Part shown: in pieces, positions 8,406 to 16,842 of the stretch
How the letters are laid out: every line of letters starts with the position of its first letter
Position numbering within the stretch: position 1 is the stretch's first letter
Source of the DNA: Marinobacter persicus
GTDB lineage: Bacteria; Pseudomonadota; Gammaproteobacteria; Pseudomonadales; Oleiphilaceae
DNA: 64,000 nucleotides
Direction: 5' to 3'
NCBI RefSeq assembly: GCF_002934325.1
Contig: NZ_PTIV01000013.1
Span: 1-64,000, forward strand
Position numbers and translations under genes: made by a program
Notes under the pieces: generated by a model
Seen by the model: only the letters and a program-made list of their open reading frames with translations
Databases searched by the model: none
What the model was told of the DNA's origin: nothing

Positions 8406-9887
8406 TTACTGCAGGAGGGAGAGAACCTGCTGCGGCCGGGCGTTGGCCTGGGCCAGTACAGAGATACCAGCTTGCTGCAGTACCTGAGACTTGGAGAGCT
8501 TCGCAGTTTCTGCGGCGAAGTCTGCATCCAGAATCCGGCTGTTAGCAGCACTCAGGTTTTCTGAGGTGGTGCCCAAGTTCGCGATGGTGGAATCAAAGCG
8601 GTTTTGGACCGCACCCAGCTCGCTTCGAACACCGTTCACCGCTTGAAGCGCTGCGTCGATTCGCTTGATCGCTTCATTTGCATTATCTACGTCTTTTACG
8701 TCAAGTTTATCAAGATTACCGGATACCGCCTGAGTTTGGTCGGCATCGAAGCCAGCATAGCCTTCCTGAGCACCGCTAACAGTAATGGTATCCATTGCTT
8801 CAATTGTGATCTGCCCCCGCAGCACACTCGCAGTAGTACCACCGTCCAGAGTGTCATCAAGGCCGCCAGTAAGGTCGGAAGCCGTACCTGAACCCACCGC
8901 AGTTTGCTCTGAGTGGATGGTAATGTTTTTGCCGTCGTCGTTGGTAAACACTAAGCCGCTGCTATTGGTGCTAGCATTCAGGCCTTCAATACCCGCATCG
9001 TTAATCGCGGCTGCAAGCTCCGTTTTATCGAGCGACCCAGCTGTTCCGCCGGTGGTGGCACCAGAGATGGTCTGACTAACAGTCACAGCCGCACCAGTAC
9101 CAACACTAACTTTTAAGGTATAAGTCGTATCTTCAGCTACAGTTCCAGTCGCACCAGCCACGCTGGAGAAATCAAGCTCTTGGACGTTAGTCGCTGAAAC
9201 GGACGTCAGCCCCTCGACATTTGCGTCCCTTATCGCTTGCGCCTTATCTTCAGCCGAGTCGGAGTCAGAAGCACCCACACTGACAACTTCTCCATCACCA
9301 ACCTGAATTTTCAGATCTCCCGCAGAAAGCTTGTCGGCAGTAACATCATTCGGACCTGTCATAGAGGCATATGCACCGATTTGCTCCAGACGGGTGCCCT
9401 GAGACAAATCCACACCAATCACTTCACCAGCGTTGGCGCCAACCTGGAAGTCCTGCTCACCAAAGGTGCCATCCAGAACCTTCAGACCGTTGAAGGAAGT
9501 CTGAGTAGAGATACGCTCAATTTCAGCCAGACGCTGCTGAACTTCTTGATCCAAGGCTGCACGATCAGAAGCACTGTTGGTTGCGTTTGCAGACTGGACG
9601 GACAGGTCACGAATCCGCTGCAGGTTGTTGGTGATCTCGTCCAAGGCGCCTTCGGCTGTCTGCGCCAGAGAGATACCGTCGTTAGCATTCCGGGTTGCCA
9701 CATCCAAGCCACGAATCTGTGACTGGAATCGGGTGGAAATTGCCAAACCAGCCGCATCATCTTTAGCTGAGTTGATGCGCAGACCGGAAGACAAACGCTC
9801 CAGAGCCTGGCTATTCATATCTTGAGATTTCTGCAACTGGTTCTGAGCAGACAGTGACGCAACGTTAGTATTGATACCGAGAGCCAT
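8406..9887 (-). CDS. fliC: flagellin, copy 1
   Basis: This 493-residue filament protein has the conserved N-terminal D0/D1 region from [18 protein letters not shown] through the [20 protein letters not shown] segment. A variable, threonine/glycine/serine-rich centre (about 170-390) follows, then the C-terminal region with [22 protein letters not shown] and the helix ending PQQVLSLLQ. The surface-exposed centre is the likely target for nonulosonic acid glycosylation by the Maf protein nearby. A sigma-28-type promoter lies about 90 nt upstream. The second flagellin diverges from it. Confidence 0.97.
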   Translation of the reverse strand: MALGINTNVASLSAQNQLQKSQDMNSQALERLSSGLRINSAKDDAAGLAISTRFQSQIRGLDVATRNANDGISLAQTAEGALDEITNNLQRIRDLSVQSANATNSASDRAALDQEVQQRLAEIERISTQTSFNGLKVLDGTFGEQDFQVGANAGEVIGVDLSQGTRLEQIGAYASMTGPNDVTADKLSAGDLKIQVGDGEVVSVGASDSDSAEDKAQAIRDANVEGLTSVSATNVQELDFSSVAGATGTVAEDTTYTLKVSVGTGAAVTVSQTISGATTGGTAGSLDKTELAAAINDAGIEGLNASTNSSGLVFTNDDGKNITIHSEQTAVGSGTASDLTGGLDDTLDGGTTASVLRGQITIEAMDTITVSGAQEGYAGFDADQTQAVSGNLDKLDVKDVDNANEAIKRIDAALQAVNGVRSELGAVQNRFDSTIANLGTTSENLSAANSRILDADFAAETAKLSKSQVLQQAGISVLAQANARPQQVLSLLQ

Positions 9888-9975
9888 GATGCTTCTCCTT
9901 CGACCGATGTCGTTGTTTCATGAAAGAGGCCTAACGCTCTTTCTAAAGTTTGGGAGCGCCGCCCTGTTATCCCAC

Positions 9976-10002
9976 TTAACGACTGCACCAAAGCTACCTT
10001 TA
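9976..10002 (-). promoter_or_regulatory. sigma-28 (FliA) promoter for the minus-strand flagellin
   Basis: On the minus strand: TAAA, exactly 15 nt, GTCGTTAA, six of eight matches to GCCGATAA. It predicts a start near 9969 and an 80-nt leader. It lies in the 376-nt divergent region (9888-10263) between the two flagellin genes, which otherwise holds only the plus-strand sigma-54-like site and ribosome sites. Confidence 0.62.
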
Positions 10003-10144
10003 GGTTTTTTCAAAAAAACTGTGTAACAAAGCGTAACCAAGCGGCAAGATCATTCCTCCTTCCCAGTCAAAATATCGACTACCTCTAAAGCCCCGCAACT
10101 CAGGCCCCACCAAAAAACCTTACAAATAAATTACTTGCCGCTGT

Positions 10145-10159
10145 TGGCACAAGTATCGC
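10145..10159 (+). promoter_or_regulatory. sigma-54-type promoter for the plus-strand flagellin
   Basis: TGGCAC, 5 nt, TCGC gives the invariant GG-N10-GC spacing of RpoN promoters. The -24 element is perfect and the -12 element has one mismatch. The predicted start is near 10171, giving about 93 nt of leader before the ATG at 10264. Confidence 0.58.
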
Positions 10160-10263
10160 TTAGAAGACAGCAAACGGCAGTTCCACGAATACCTGCCGGC
10201 AACTGGCAACTTAACACTGAAAAAATCGTCGCTAGTTCCGGCTCTCTGGCAAGGAGATCAGCT

Positions 10264-11784
10264 ATGCCTCAGGTCATAAATACTAATATTGCTTCGTTGA
10301 ATGCTCAGCGAAACCTGAACGAATCACAACGAGATGCCAACGTTGCCTTTGAGCGCCTGTCATCGGGTCTACGCATTAACTCAGCGAAGGACGATGCGGC
10401 TGGTCTCGCTATCTCTACTCGTTTTCAATCGCAAATATCGGGCCTCAACGTAGCACAGCGAAATGCTAGCGACGGCATTTCCCTGGCCCAGACAACTGAA
10501 GGTGCACTGTCTGAAGTCATCAATAACCTTCAGCGAATTCGAGACCTGGCCGTGCAGTCTGCAAACGCCACCAACAGTGCATCTGACAGACTTGCCCTGG
10601 ACCAGGAAGTGCAGCAGCGGATTGGAGAGATTGCCCGAATTGCAGATCAGACCACCTTTAATGGTCTGAAAGTTTTGGATGGCTCTTTTGGAGAAAAGAC
10701 CTTTCAAGTTGGCGCCAACTCTGGAGATACAATTGGCGTAGACCTTTCGAAAGGCTCCCGCGCAGACCAAATCGGCTCTTTGGCCACATCAGGTTCACGA
10801 CAGGTATCCAACCAACCCTTAGCCGATGGAGATCTGACAATATCTGTTGGCGACAGCGACACCTTTGAAATCCCCGGAACAGGCACCGACAGCTCAGCAA
10901 AAGCCAAAGCTGAAGCTATTGAGCAAGCCAATATACCAGGCCTACCGACGGTAACCGCAACCAATGTTCAAGACCTGGCGTTTTCCGCAGTTGATGGCGC
11001 AACGGGCTCTACAGCGGGTACCGGCACTTACACCATTGAACTGGCCATCGGCACCACAACAGAAACCATCACAGCTAACCTGGATGCCCCAACAGGCTCA
11101 ACAGGTGCAACGGCAGACACTCTAACCAGCTCAGAACTCGCTACCGCGATTAATGATGCTGGCATCGAAGGGCTTTCAGCTGCCGGTTCAAGTACAGGTG
11201 TTGAGCTGACCGACTCGATGGGCCGAAACATTACTATTACCAGCGAGTCAAAGACAGTTATCACGAACACCACTACCGACCCCGCGACAGCCGCAACCTC
11301 CGACCTGGCAGGCGGATCCGCCGGTTTTCTGGCGGGGGATGTAGGTGCGGTCGGCACCGCTACAAAATATGGACAAATCAGTCTCGAAGCCCTGGATACC
11401 ATCTCCATCGGCGGCAATAATCCAGGCAAAGTTGGGTTCGTAGCTGACGAGACAATCGCGGTATCCGGCAACCTGGAAAGCGTCAACATCAAAACCGTTG
11501 ACGGTGCTAATGACGCAATCAAGCGGGTCGACTCCGCTCTGGATACCATCAATGGCATTCGAAGCGAGCTAGGCGCTATCCAGAACCGCTTTGAGTCAAC
11601 CATTGCAAACCTGAGCACGACCTCAGAGAATTTGAGCGCTGCGAACAGTCGAATCCGGGATGCTGACTTTGCTGCAGAAACCGCAGAATTGGCCCGCACC
11701 CAGGTATTACAGCAAGCAGGCCTTTCAGTTTTATCCCAGGCCAATGGTCGGCCCCAGCAGGTGCTTCAGCTGCTGCAGGGCTAA
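10264..11784 (+). CDS. flagellin, copy 2
   Basis: This 506-residue flagellin starts at MPQVINTNIASLNAQRNL. The AAGGAG at 10251 and the conserved N-terminus place the start here, not at the longer frame from 10135. N- and C-terminal D0/D1 regions closely follow copy 1 ([17 protein letters not shown] near the start, RPQQVLQLLQG at the end). The central domain differs and is rich in threonine, serine and alanine. It is transcribed divergently from copy 1 under a different type of promoter, and the Maf glycosyltransferase follows on the same strand. Confidence 0.95.
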   Translation: MPQVINTNIASLNAQRNLNESQRDANVAFERLSSGLRINSAKDDAAGLAISTRFQSQISGLNVAQRNASDGISLAQTTEGALSEVINNLQRIRDLAVQSANATNSASDRLALDQEVQQRIGEIARIADQTTFNGLKVLDGSFGEKTFQVGANSGDTIGVDLSKGSRADQIGSLATSGSRQVSNQPLADGDLTISVGDSDTFEIPGTGTDSSAKAKAEAIEQANIPGLPTVTATNVQDLAFSAVDGATGSTAGTGTYTIELAIGTTTETITANLDAPTGSTGATADTLTSSELATAINDAGIEGLSAAGSSTGVELTDSMGRNITITSESKTVITNTTTDPATAATSDLAGGSAGFLAGDVGAVGTATKYGQISLEALDTISIGGNNPGKVGFVADETIAVSGNLESVNIKTVDGANDAIKRVDSALDTINGIRSELGAIQNRFESTIANLSTTSENLSAANSRIRDADFAAETAELARTQVLQQAGLSVLSQANGRPQQVLQLLQG

Positions 11785-11887
11785 ATAAAGCGAATCAAGG
11801 AGCCCCTGGACGGCATTTGACCGTTACCAGCAAAAGATAAGTTTTACATGTTAAAGTCGACGCCTAAACCGTTTTATGGAGTGGCCC

Positions 11888-13978
11888 GTGGTTCAGAATA
11901 AAGCATTACAACTTCTCCAACGTCGGGAAGACAATCTGCGCTTTTTCCAAAAGCACTACCCTGACATCTATCACCATTTTGCAAAATTGCAGTTAACGCG
12001 GGCAGAAGTCGTTATAAGCAATAACGAAGACGAAGTCGATCTGAACTTTGACGGGCAGTCTCTGTATAAGGGACAAGGCAAAGCTAGAGCTCACTACGGA
12101 GTAGAGCTCTTCAGAAGAACTTTTGCAAAGGACAAAATACTCCCCTCCCTGTCGCCACCTTGGCCTGGAGTTTATCAGCATCCCCGCTACGCACATAGCG
12201 CCGTTGACAGAATTGCGAGGCTTTCCCCCTTAGGTAAAAGCGAGTTTCGGGGCTATCCCGTCCCCAATTTCTACCCGTTAGTAGTTTTCCAGGGCGTGGG
12301 CCTCGGCTATCAAATTGAAGAACTGGTAACTACAAGCGATGTTGAAAATGCGCTTATTGTCGAGCCCGAAGAAGAAGTGTTCGGCGCCAGTCTTTTAACG
12401 GTTGACTGGGAACGTGTATGCACCCGATTCCAGAAAACAGGACGCTCGTTACGCTTTTTAATTGGACTAGAGAATACCGAAGAAGGCCTATGGCCTTCTC
12501 TAATACATAACCTGATGCACTTCACTCCCATATTTCCGCTAACGAACTTATTCATTAATGAACGCGGGGATCCGACCATGGATGCCGTTGCCAAGCGCCT
12601 TAATCGCGAAGGCCTCGCTTCGTTAAGCGTGTGGGGCCACTACGATGATGAAGTCCGACAATTAAACAATGCCTTGCATGCCTTTCACATGGGCATCAGA
12701 ACAATCCCCCCAAAACAATCGATTCAATCAGATATTCCTGTACTGATTGTCGGCAGCGGCCCTTCATTAGATGAGAGACTGGAAGATATCAAAGCCGTTC
12801 GAGACGAGGTCGTTATCGTCAGTGCCGGCTCAGGCATTAGAGTGCTCATCGAAAACGACATTTATCCGGACTTCCATATCGAGTTAGAGTCAGATTATTA
12901 TACTCACCGAGTGATCAGTTCTTACGATAGAGAAAAACTCAAATCGACACGCCTCATTGCAGCCTCACAAATTTGCCCGCTCACATGGGAGCTTTTTGGT
13001 GAGCAGCGTTTATATTTTAAATCAGAGAGCCCCATTGGACACCTATTTGGTAGCCCAGAAACTCTCATTGTCGGTGGCGCCCCCACCTGCACCAATGCAG
13101 CCATTGCTCTCTGCTCGCAGATGGGCCTGAGCAACCTCTTTCTTTTCGGTACAGACTATGGATTCAAGGATCACCAACATCACCACTCTAAATCTTCAGT
13201 CTACGTAGAGAGTGAAAATAAAACGCTAGGTGACGAGCTCAAAAAGGGCGCCCAAAAAACTTTTAGTAAAAGTCAAACCTTTCAAATTCCTGGCGTAAAT
13301 GACTCCACTGTTCATACAACTCAAACCTATTTCACATCTAAACGAGCTACAGAAAACCTAATAAAGCTTTCTGCCCGGAACCAGTCGAACACTAATTTTC
13401 ACAACTGCGCTGACGGTGCTGAAATAGAGGGCGCGACCTGGATGACCCGAGAGGACTTCCTTATTAGCGCACATTCAAAAGCAGATAAGAATGAAAGACT
13501 TAGGGTTGTCGCTGAGTTTTTTAACAGAGATGCCCAAACGGTTTCCCTAACAACGATGACACAGTCATTGGATCACACAAGACAAAAATTAGCAAAACTG
13601 GCAAAAAAAATTGAAACATTTCTGACAACCCTACGATTACGAGGAAAAAAAGACATTACACGTCTATCCTCAGAAGTAAGCCGTTATATGGAAGGGACAG
13701 TCAAAAAAGAAGACATCGGGTTTTATTATATGATTCGAGGCACAGTACGTCACTTCCTTTACGTTGCGTACTCACATGCTATGGCGATGAGTGATGATAA
13801 AGCAATCGCACTCTTTTTGAATCAGTGGAGAGACGAATTCATGGTCTGCATGAACGGACTACCAAACCACTTTGATTCAGTAACGCGCAAAAAGTACGTG
13901 CTGGAAGAAGACCCGTGGGTTACCCAGTCAATTAATGACCCGGAAAATACTTTGCTTGATTCAGGGGATCAATTCTAA
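11888..13978 (+). CDS. Maf-type flagellin glycosyltransferase (MAF_flag10/DUF115)
   Basis: About 696 residues. The central part has VLIVGSGPSLDERL (about residues 285-300), the DUF115/MptE-like nucleotide-sugar domain characteristic of motility accessory factors, then a FHIELESDYYTHR segment and GGAPTCTNAAIALCSQMGL. Maf proteins transfer CMP-activated nonulosonic acids to serine or threonine of flagellin in the cytoplasm. I favour the GTG at 11888, 6 nt after GGAG; an in-frame ATG at 11876 lacks a ribosome site. Base composition is lower in GC than the flagellins. It sits between a flagellin and the pse operon, which supports the role. Confidence 0.85.
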   Translation: MVQNKALQLLQRREDNLRFFQKHYPDIYHHFAKLQLTRAEVVISNNEDEVDLNFDGQSLYKGQGKARAHYGVELFRRTFAKDKILPSLSPPWPGVYQHPRYAHSAVDRIARLSPLGKSEFRGYPVPNFYPLVVFQGVGLGYQIEELVTTSDVENALIVEPEEEVFGASLLTVDWERVCTRFQKTGRSLRFLIGLENTEEGLWPSLIHNLMHFTPIFPLTNLFINERGDPTMDAVAKRLNREGLASLSVWGHYDDEVRQLNNALHAFHMGIRTIPPKQSIQSDIPVLIVGSGPSLDERLEDIKAVRDEVVIVSAGSGIRVLIENDIYPDFHIELESDYYTHRVISSYDREKLKSTRLIAASQICPLTWELFGEQRLYFKSESPIGHLFGSPETLIVGGAPTCTNAAIALCSQMGLSNLFLFGTDYGFKDHQHHHSKSSVYVESENKTLGDELKKGAQKTFSKSQTFQIPGVNDSTVHTTQTYFTSKRATENLIKLSARNQSNTNFHNCADGAEIEGATWMTREDFLISAHSKADKNERLRVVAEFFNRDAQTVSLTTMTQSLDHTRQKLAKLAKKIETFLTTLRLRGKKDITRLSSEVSRYMEGTVKKEDIGFYYMIRGTVRHFLYVAYSHAMAMSDDKAIALFLNQWRDEFMVCMNGLPNHFDSVTRKKYVLEEDPWVTQSINDPENTLLDSGDQF

Positions 13979-13986
13979 CGTTCAGG

Positions 13987-14010
13987 CCGGGCTAATGGCC
14001 CGGTCGTTTT
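13987..14010 (+). terminator. terminator after maf
   Basis: CCGGGC, loop TAATG, GCCCGG followed by TCGTTTT, directly after the Maf stop codon on the plus strand. It has the form of an intrinsic terminator. Confidence 0.72.
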
Positions 14011-14066
14011 CGGAACTCAGGCAGTGACTCGCTAATAAGAATCGGCATTTCCCAGGGCAATAGATT

Positions 14067-14186
14067 ATGGTATTTGACTACTTCCTAGCTTCCAAAGCTG
14101 GCCCGTGGAACCGACTCTATTTTTACATGATGCTGAACGCTTATGCCCGAAAGAGCGCGCCTGTCAAGCGAAACTATCCTTGGTAA
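14067..14186 (+). CDS. possible 39-residue small protein
   Basis: An ATG frame bounded upstream by TAG encodes 39 residues rich in aromatic and basic amino acids (FLASKAGPWNRLYFYMM, then RKSAPVKRNYPW). It ends 23 nt inside the convergent pseI 3' end. There is no convincing ribosome site and no family I recognise. It could be a small protein, a gene-end remnant or chance. Confidence 0.25.
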   Translation: MVFDYFLASKAGPWNRLYFYMMLNAYARKSAPVKRNYPW

Positions 14187-15216
14187 CCGGAGTATTAGCA
14201 TCCACTGGCTTACAAACCATCTTCCCAATCACCCAATCAAACACCTTCGGTGGCAGCCCAAATCCAGGCCGCACACTTCGCACACAGTTCTCAGTGATGA
14301 CATCACCGGCCTTCATGTCTTTCACAAAATACAGCGATCTCCGGAACTGAACATTGCCCTGCTCGCTGGACTTTCGGCCGTAGTTGACCTCACCGAGGGC
14401 TTTCCAAGCCATTTTGCTGTCCCTACAGAGCGCAGTCAGGTCGACAGGCTCCAGTGAGAAGCTATCATCCGGGCCACCACCGTTGCGGTCCAGTGTGAAG
14501 TGCTTTTCAATCACAGCCGCGCCCATCACAACGCTGGCAATAGCGGTGGTGTTATCCAGAGTATGATCTGATAGACCTGTGACTAGCCCGAACCGTTCGA
14601 TCATGTCTTGAATCGTTCTCAGGTTGTAGTCTTCTGCCGGGGCGGGATAACCGCTGACACAGTGCAGAATGGCCAGTTCCTTGCAGCCACCTTCTCTTGC
14701 AGCCGTGACGGCTTCCTCAATTTCCTCAGCATTGGCCATGCCCGTGGATATAATCGTGGGCTTGCCGGTGGCGGCCACATAGCGAATAAGGGGCAAGTCC
14801 ACGGCTTCGAAGGAAGCAATTTTATAGGCCGGTGCATTCAGGTCTTCCAACAGATCCACAGCAGTGGTATCGAAGGGGGAGCTGAAAATTGGAATGCCAA
14901 GTTTTTGGGCATGCTCAAACAACGGCTTGTGCCACTCCCAGGGCATATGGGCTTCTTCATAGAGCTCGTACAGGGTGCGCCCATCCCACAACCCGCCTTT
15001 GATCTTGAACTCTTCGGAATCCGAGTTAAGGGTTATCGTGTCCGGGCGGTAGGTCTGGAGTTTGACGGCATCCGCACCGGCTTTAGCTGCCTCTTCAATA
15101 ATCCGAAGGGCCGTTTCCAACTTACCGTTATGATTTGCCGATAACTCCGCAATGATATAGGGAGGGTGATTTCGGGAGATTTCTCGCCCGGCAATTGTGA
15201 TTTTTGGTTCACTCAT
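14164..15216 (-). CDS. pseI: pseudaminic acid synthase PseI
   Basis: This 350-residue NeuB-family enzyme condenses 2,4-diacetamido-2,4,6-trideoxy-L-altrose with phosphoenolpyruvate to give pseudaminic acid. The TIM-barrel part shows IIAELSANHNG, ADAVKLQTY, the ILHCVSGYPAP strand and GLSDHT. A C-terminal SAF (antifreeze-like) domain begins near FRRSLYFVKDMKAGD. The second of two adjacent ATGs (15216) has the better distance to AGGAGGT. The start overlaps the pseH stop, so it is the last gene of the translationally coupled pse operon. Confidence 0.9.
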   Translation of the reverse strand: MSEPKITIAGREISRNHPPYIIAELSANHNGKLETALRIIEEAAKAGADAVKLQTYRPDTITLNSDSEEFKIKGGLWDGRTLYELYEEAHMPWEWHKPLFEHAQKLGIPIFSSPFDTTAVDLLEDLNAPAYKIASFEAVDLPLIRYVAATGKPTIISTGMANAEEIEEAVTAAREGGCKELAILHCVSGYPAPAEDYNLRTIQDMIERFGLVTGLSDHTLDNTTAIASVVMGAAVIEKHFTLDRNGGGPDDSFSLEPVDLTALCRDSKMAWKALGEVNYGRKSSEQGNVQFRRSLYFVKDMKAGDVITENCVRSVRPGFGLPPKVFDWVIGKMVCKPVDANTPVTKDSFA

Positions 15217-15728
15217 CATTTTACCTCCTGCGGTTGCCACTCACTCGCCAACAAACCAAAGCAGACAACATCGTGATAGTTTTTGCCATCGAAGTGCTGT
15301 TCTCTAAGGCGACCTTCTTCGATAAAGCCAAGGCGCTTGTGGAAGGCAATGGAGCGTTCATTAAAGCCCAGCGCCTGACCACAAAGTTTGTGCAGCTTCA
15401 ATTCATTAAAGGAGAAATTCAGCGCTTCACTGCCCAAGGAGCCACCAATACCTTTCGGAGCAGCCGGGGAAACATAAAATCCCCAGTCAGCAATTTCAGG
15501 ACTTCGTGTCCTACTGACATTCACAAAACCAACGGCCTCACTATCTTTTTCATAAATCCGCAAATGCGTATTCGGGTCACGATTAGTTCGCTCAAACCAA
15601 TAACGATGCTCATCCAGGCTGATCTCGTGCGTGGTGTACATGAAACGGCGCACTTCCGGATGATTTCTCCATGCCAGCACCTGCTCCAGGTCTTCCGAGG
15701 TCATCGGGCGAAGTCCTGTTTTACTCAT
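15216..15728 (-). CDS. pseH: PseH-type N-acetyltransferase
   Basis: A 170-residue GNAT protein with LRPMTSEDLEQVLAWRNHPEVR at the N-terminus and an acetyl-CoA-binding region around KGIGGSLGSEALNFSF. Between pseG and pseI it fits PseH, which N-acetylates C4 of the UDP-4-amino-altrosamine intermediate. It overlaps pseG by 8 nt and pseI by the stop codon. The GNAT protein at 19737 is a second acetyltransferase in the same operon, but this one has the canonical neighbour order. Confidence 0.83.
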   Translation of the reverse strand: MSKTGLRPMTSEDLEQVLAWRNHPEVRRFMYTTHEISLDEHRYWFERTNRDPNTHLRIYEKDSEAVGFVNVSRTRSPEIADWGFYVSPAAPKGIGGSLGSEALNFSFNELKLHKLCGQALGFNERSIAFHKRLGFIEEGRLREQHFDGKNYHDVVCFGLLASEWQPQEVK

Positions 15729-16842
15729 GGCTGCTGTATTCCGAACGTTGAAGTGTATGACAGATCTTTGCAGCTCCGAGACCGTCGCTCAGTTGAGCCG
15801 CAGCTTGGGCCATTTTCGCCAAAATTTCAGAGTTACTATTGAGCAATTCAAGGATCGAAAAAAGGGCTGAGGACGTGAGGGTCCTTTCCCCGGGAGTCAT
15901 TACGGCGCCTGCACGGACAAGCGCATCTGTACCTGAAATCTGGTTATCAGCAAGAATAAGCAAGACAGACGGTAACCCAAGGCAACAGCGTTCCCAAGCA
16001 GTCCCACCAGCAGCCCCGATTGCCAAATCAGCACGACGCATCCGCTCAGCCATATCACTAACGTTAACACTCACCGTTGCCTGAAAAGGAAGCTCAGAAG
16101 CCTGCCTTTTTACAGCTTCAAGATGAGGAGCAGATCCACCCATCACAATGTCAATTTCAGTCTCCGGAGAAAGAGTGGTATTTGAGAGTGCTTCAAGTAC
16201 TTGACCAGTGACATTCGTGCGGTCAACGCCGCCCAGGGAGATCAGGATACGTTTGAGCTGCGGTGAGCACCTGCGTTCAAGGCTGACTGCCCTCAGCTCT
16301 GCGAATTCGGGACGAAGCAACCCATACGTTGGACCGATCAGTTTTGTACAGCTCGGAGGAACTAGTTCATCGTAATCTTCGGGTTGGCGGCCCAGGTTTT
16401 GATCCAGCAACACCGCACACTCATGCTCCCGGTCTGCCAAGTCATCGATCACCATAATCTGGCCAACGGCTTCGGCCAAGGAGCGTTCCCATTGCGCGTG
16501 GAGTGCGTAGTGGTCGACGATCAGCCAATCAATGTTGTCGCGGGTGAGCACTTCAAGCGTTTGCGCTGCATCGGTTTGCCATGGAACGCCCAACCAATGG
16601 GCATGAGCAAGCGCTGGCTCTTGTGTTCCAAGCATCCCTGACGTCTCTGCCGACCGAAGCAGGTGAAGCTCAAACCCCCTTTGAGCAATCAAGTCCGCCA
16701 GGTTCCCGCCATGGTTTCTGCAAATAAACAGGCACTGGTGGCCCTGTCGACGCAGTTCTTCACCCAGGGTCAGGCAGCGCATGACATGACCAGTGCCGAT
16801 CTGGATAGAGGCATCGGCACGGAAAGCAATTTTCATAGCCAT
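15721..16842 (-). CDS. pseG: UDP-2,4-diacetamido-trideoxy-altropyranose hydrolase PseG
   Basis: A 373-residue GT-B-fold hydrolase that removes UDP from the pseudaminic-acid precursor sugar. It begins KIAFRADASIQIGTGHVMRC, with the catalytic-type histidine in GTGHVMR. It has the IDWLIVDHYALHAQWE strand and the UDP-binding block ILISLGGVDRTN and GAAGGTAWERCCLGLPSV. Its ATG overlaps the TGA of the preceding fusion gene (TGATG). Length fits the family. Confidence 0.88.
   Translation of the reverse strand: MAMKIAFRADASIQIGTGHVMRCLTLGEELRRQGHQCLFICRNHGGNLADLIAQRGFELHLLRSAETSGMLGTQEPALAHAHWLGVPWQTDAAQTLEVLTRDNIDWLIVDHYALHAQWERSLAEAVGQIMVIDDLADREHECAVLLDQNLGRQPEDYDELVPPSCTKLIGPTYGLLRPEFAELRAVSLERRCSPQLKRILISLGGVDRTNVTGQVLEALSNTTLSPETEIDIVMGGSAPHLEAVKRQASELPFQATVSVNVSDMAERMRRADLAIGAAGGTAWERCCLGLPSVLLILADNQISGTDALVRAGAVMTPGERTLTSSALFSILELLNSNSEILAKMAQAAAQLSDGLGAAKICHTLQRSEYSSHE

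Noticed and set aside
9985..9998. Minus-strand GG-N10-GC pattern before flagellin copy 1
   Set aside because: The spacing fits sigma-54, but the hexamers are poor, and it overlaps a much better sigma-28 match.
10135..10263. Longer start for flagellin copy 2
   Set aside because: The extension of 43 codons has no flagellin similarity and overlaps the sigma-54-type promoter; AAGGAG precedes the ATG at 10264.
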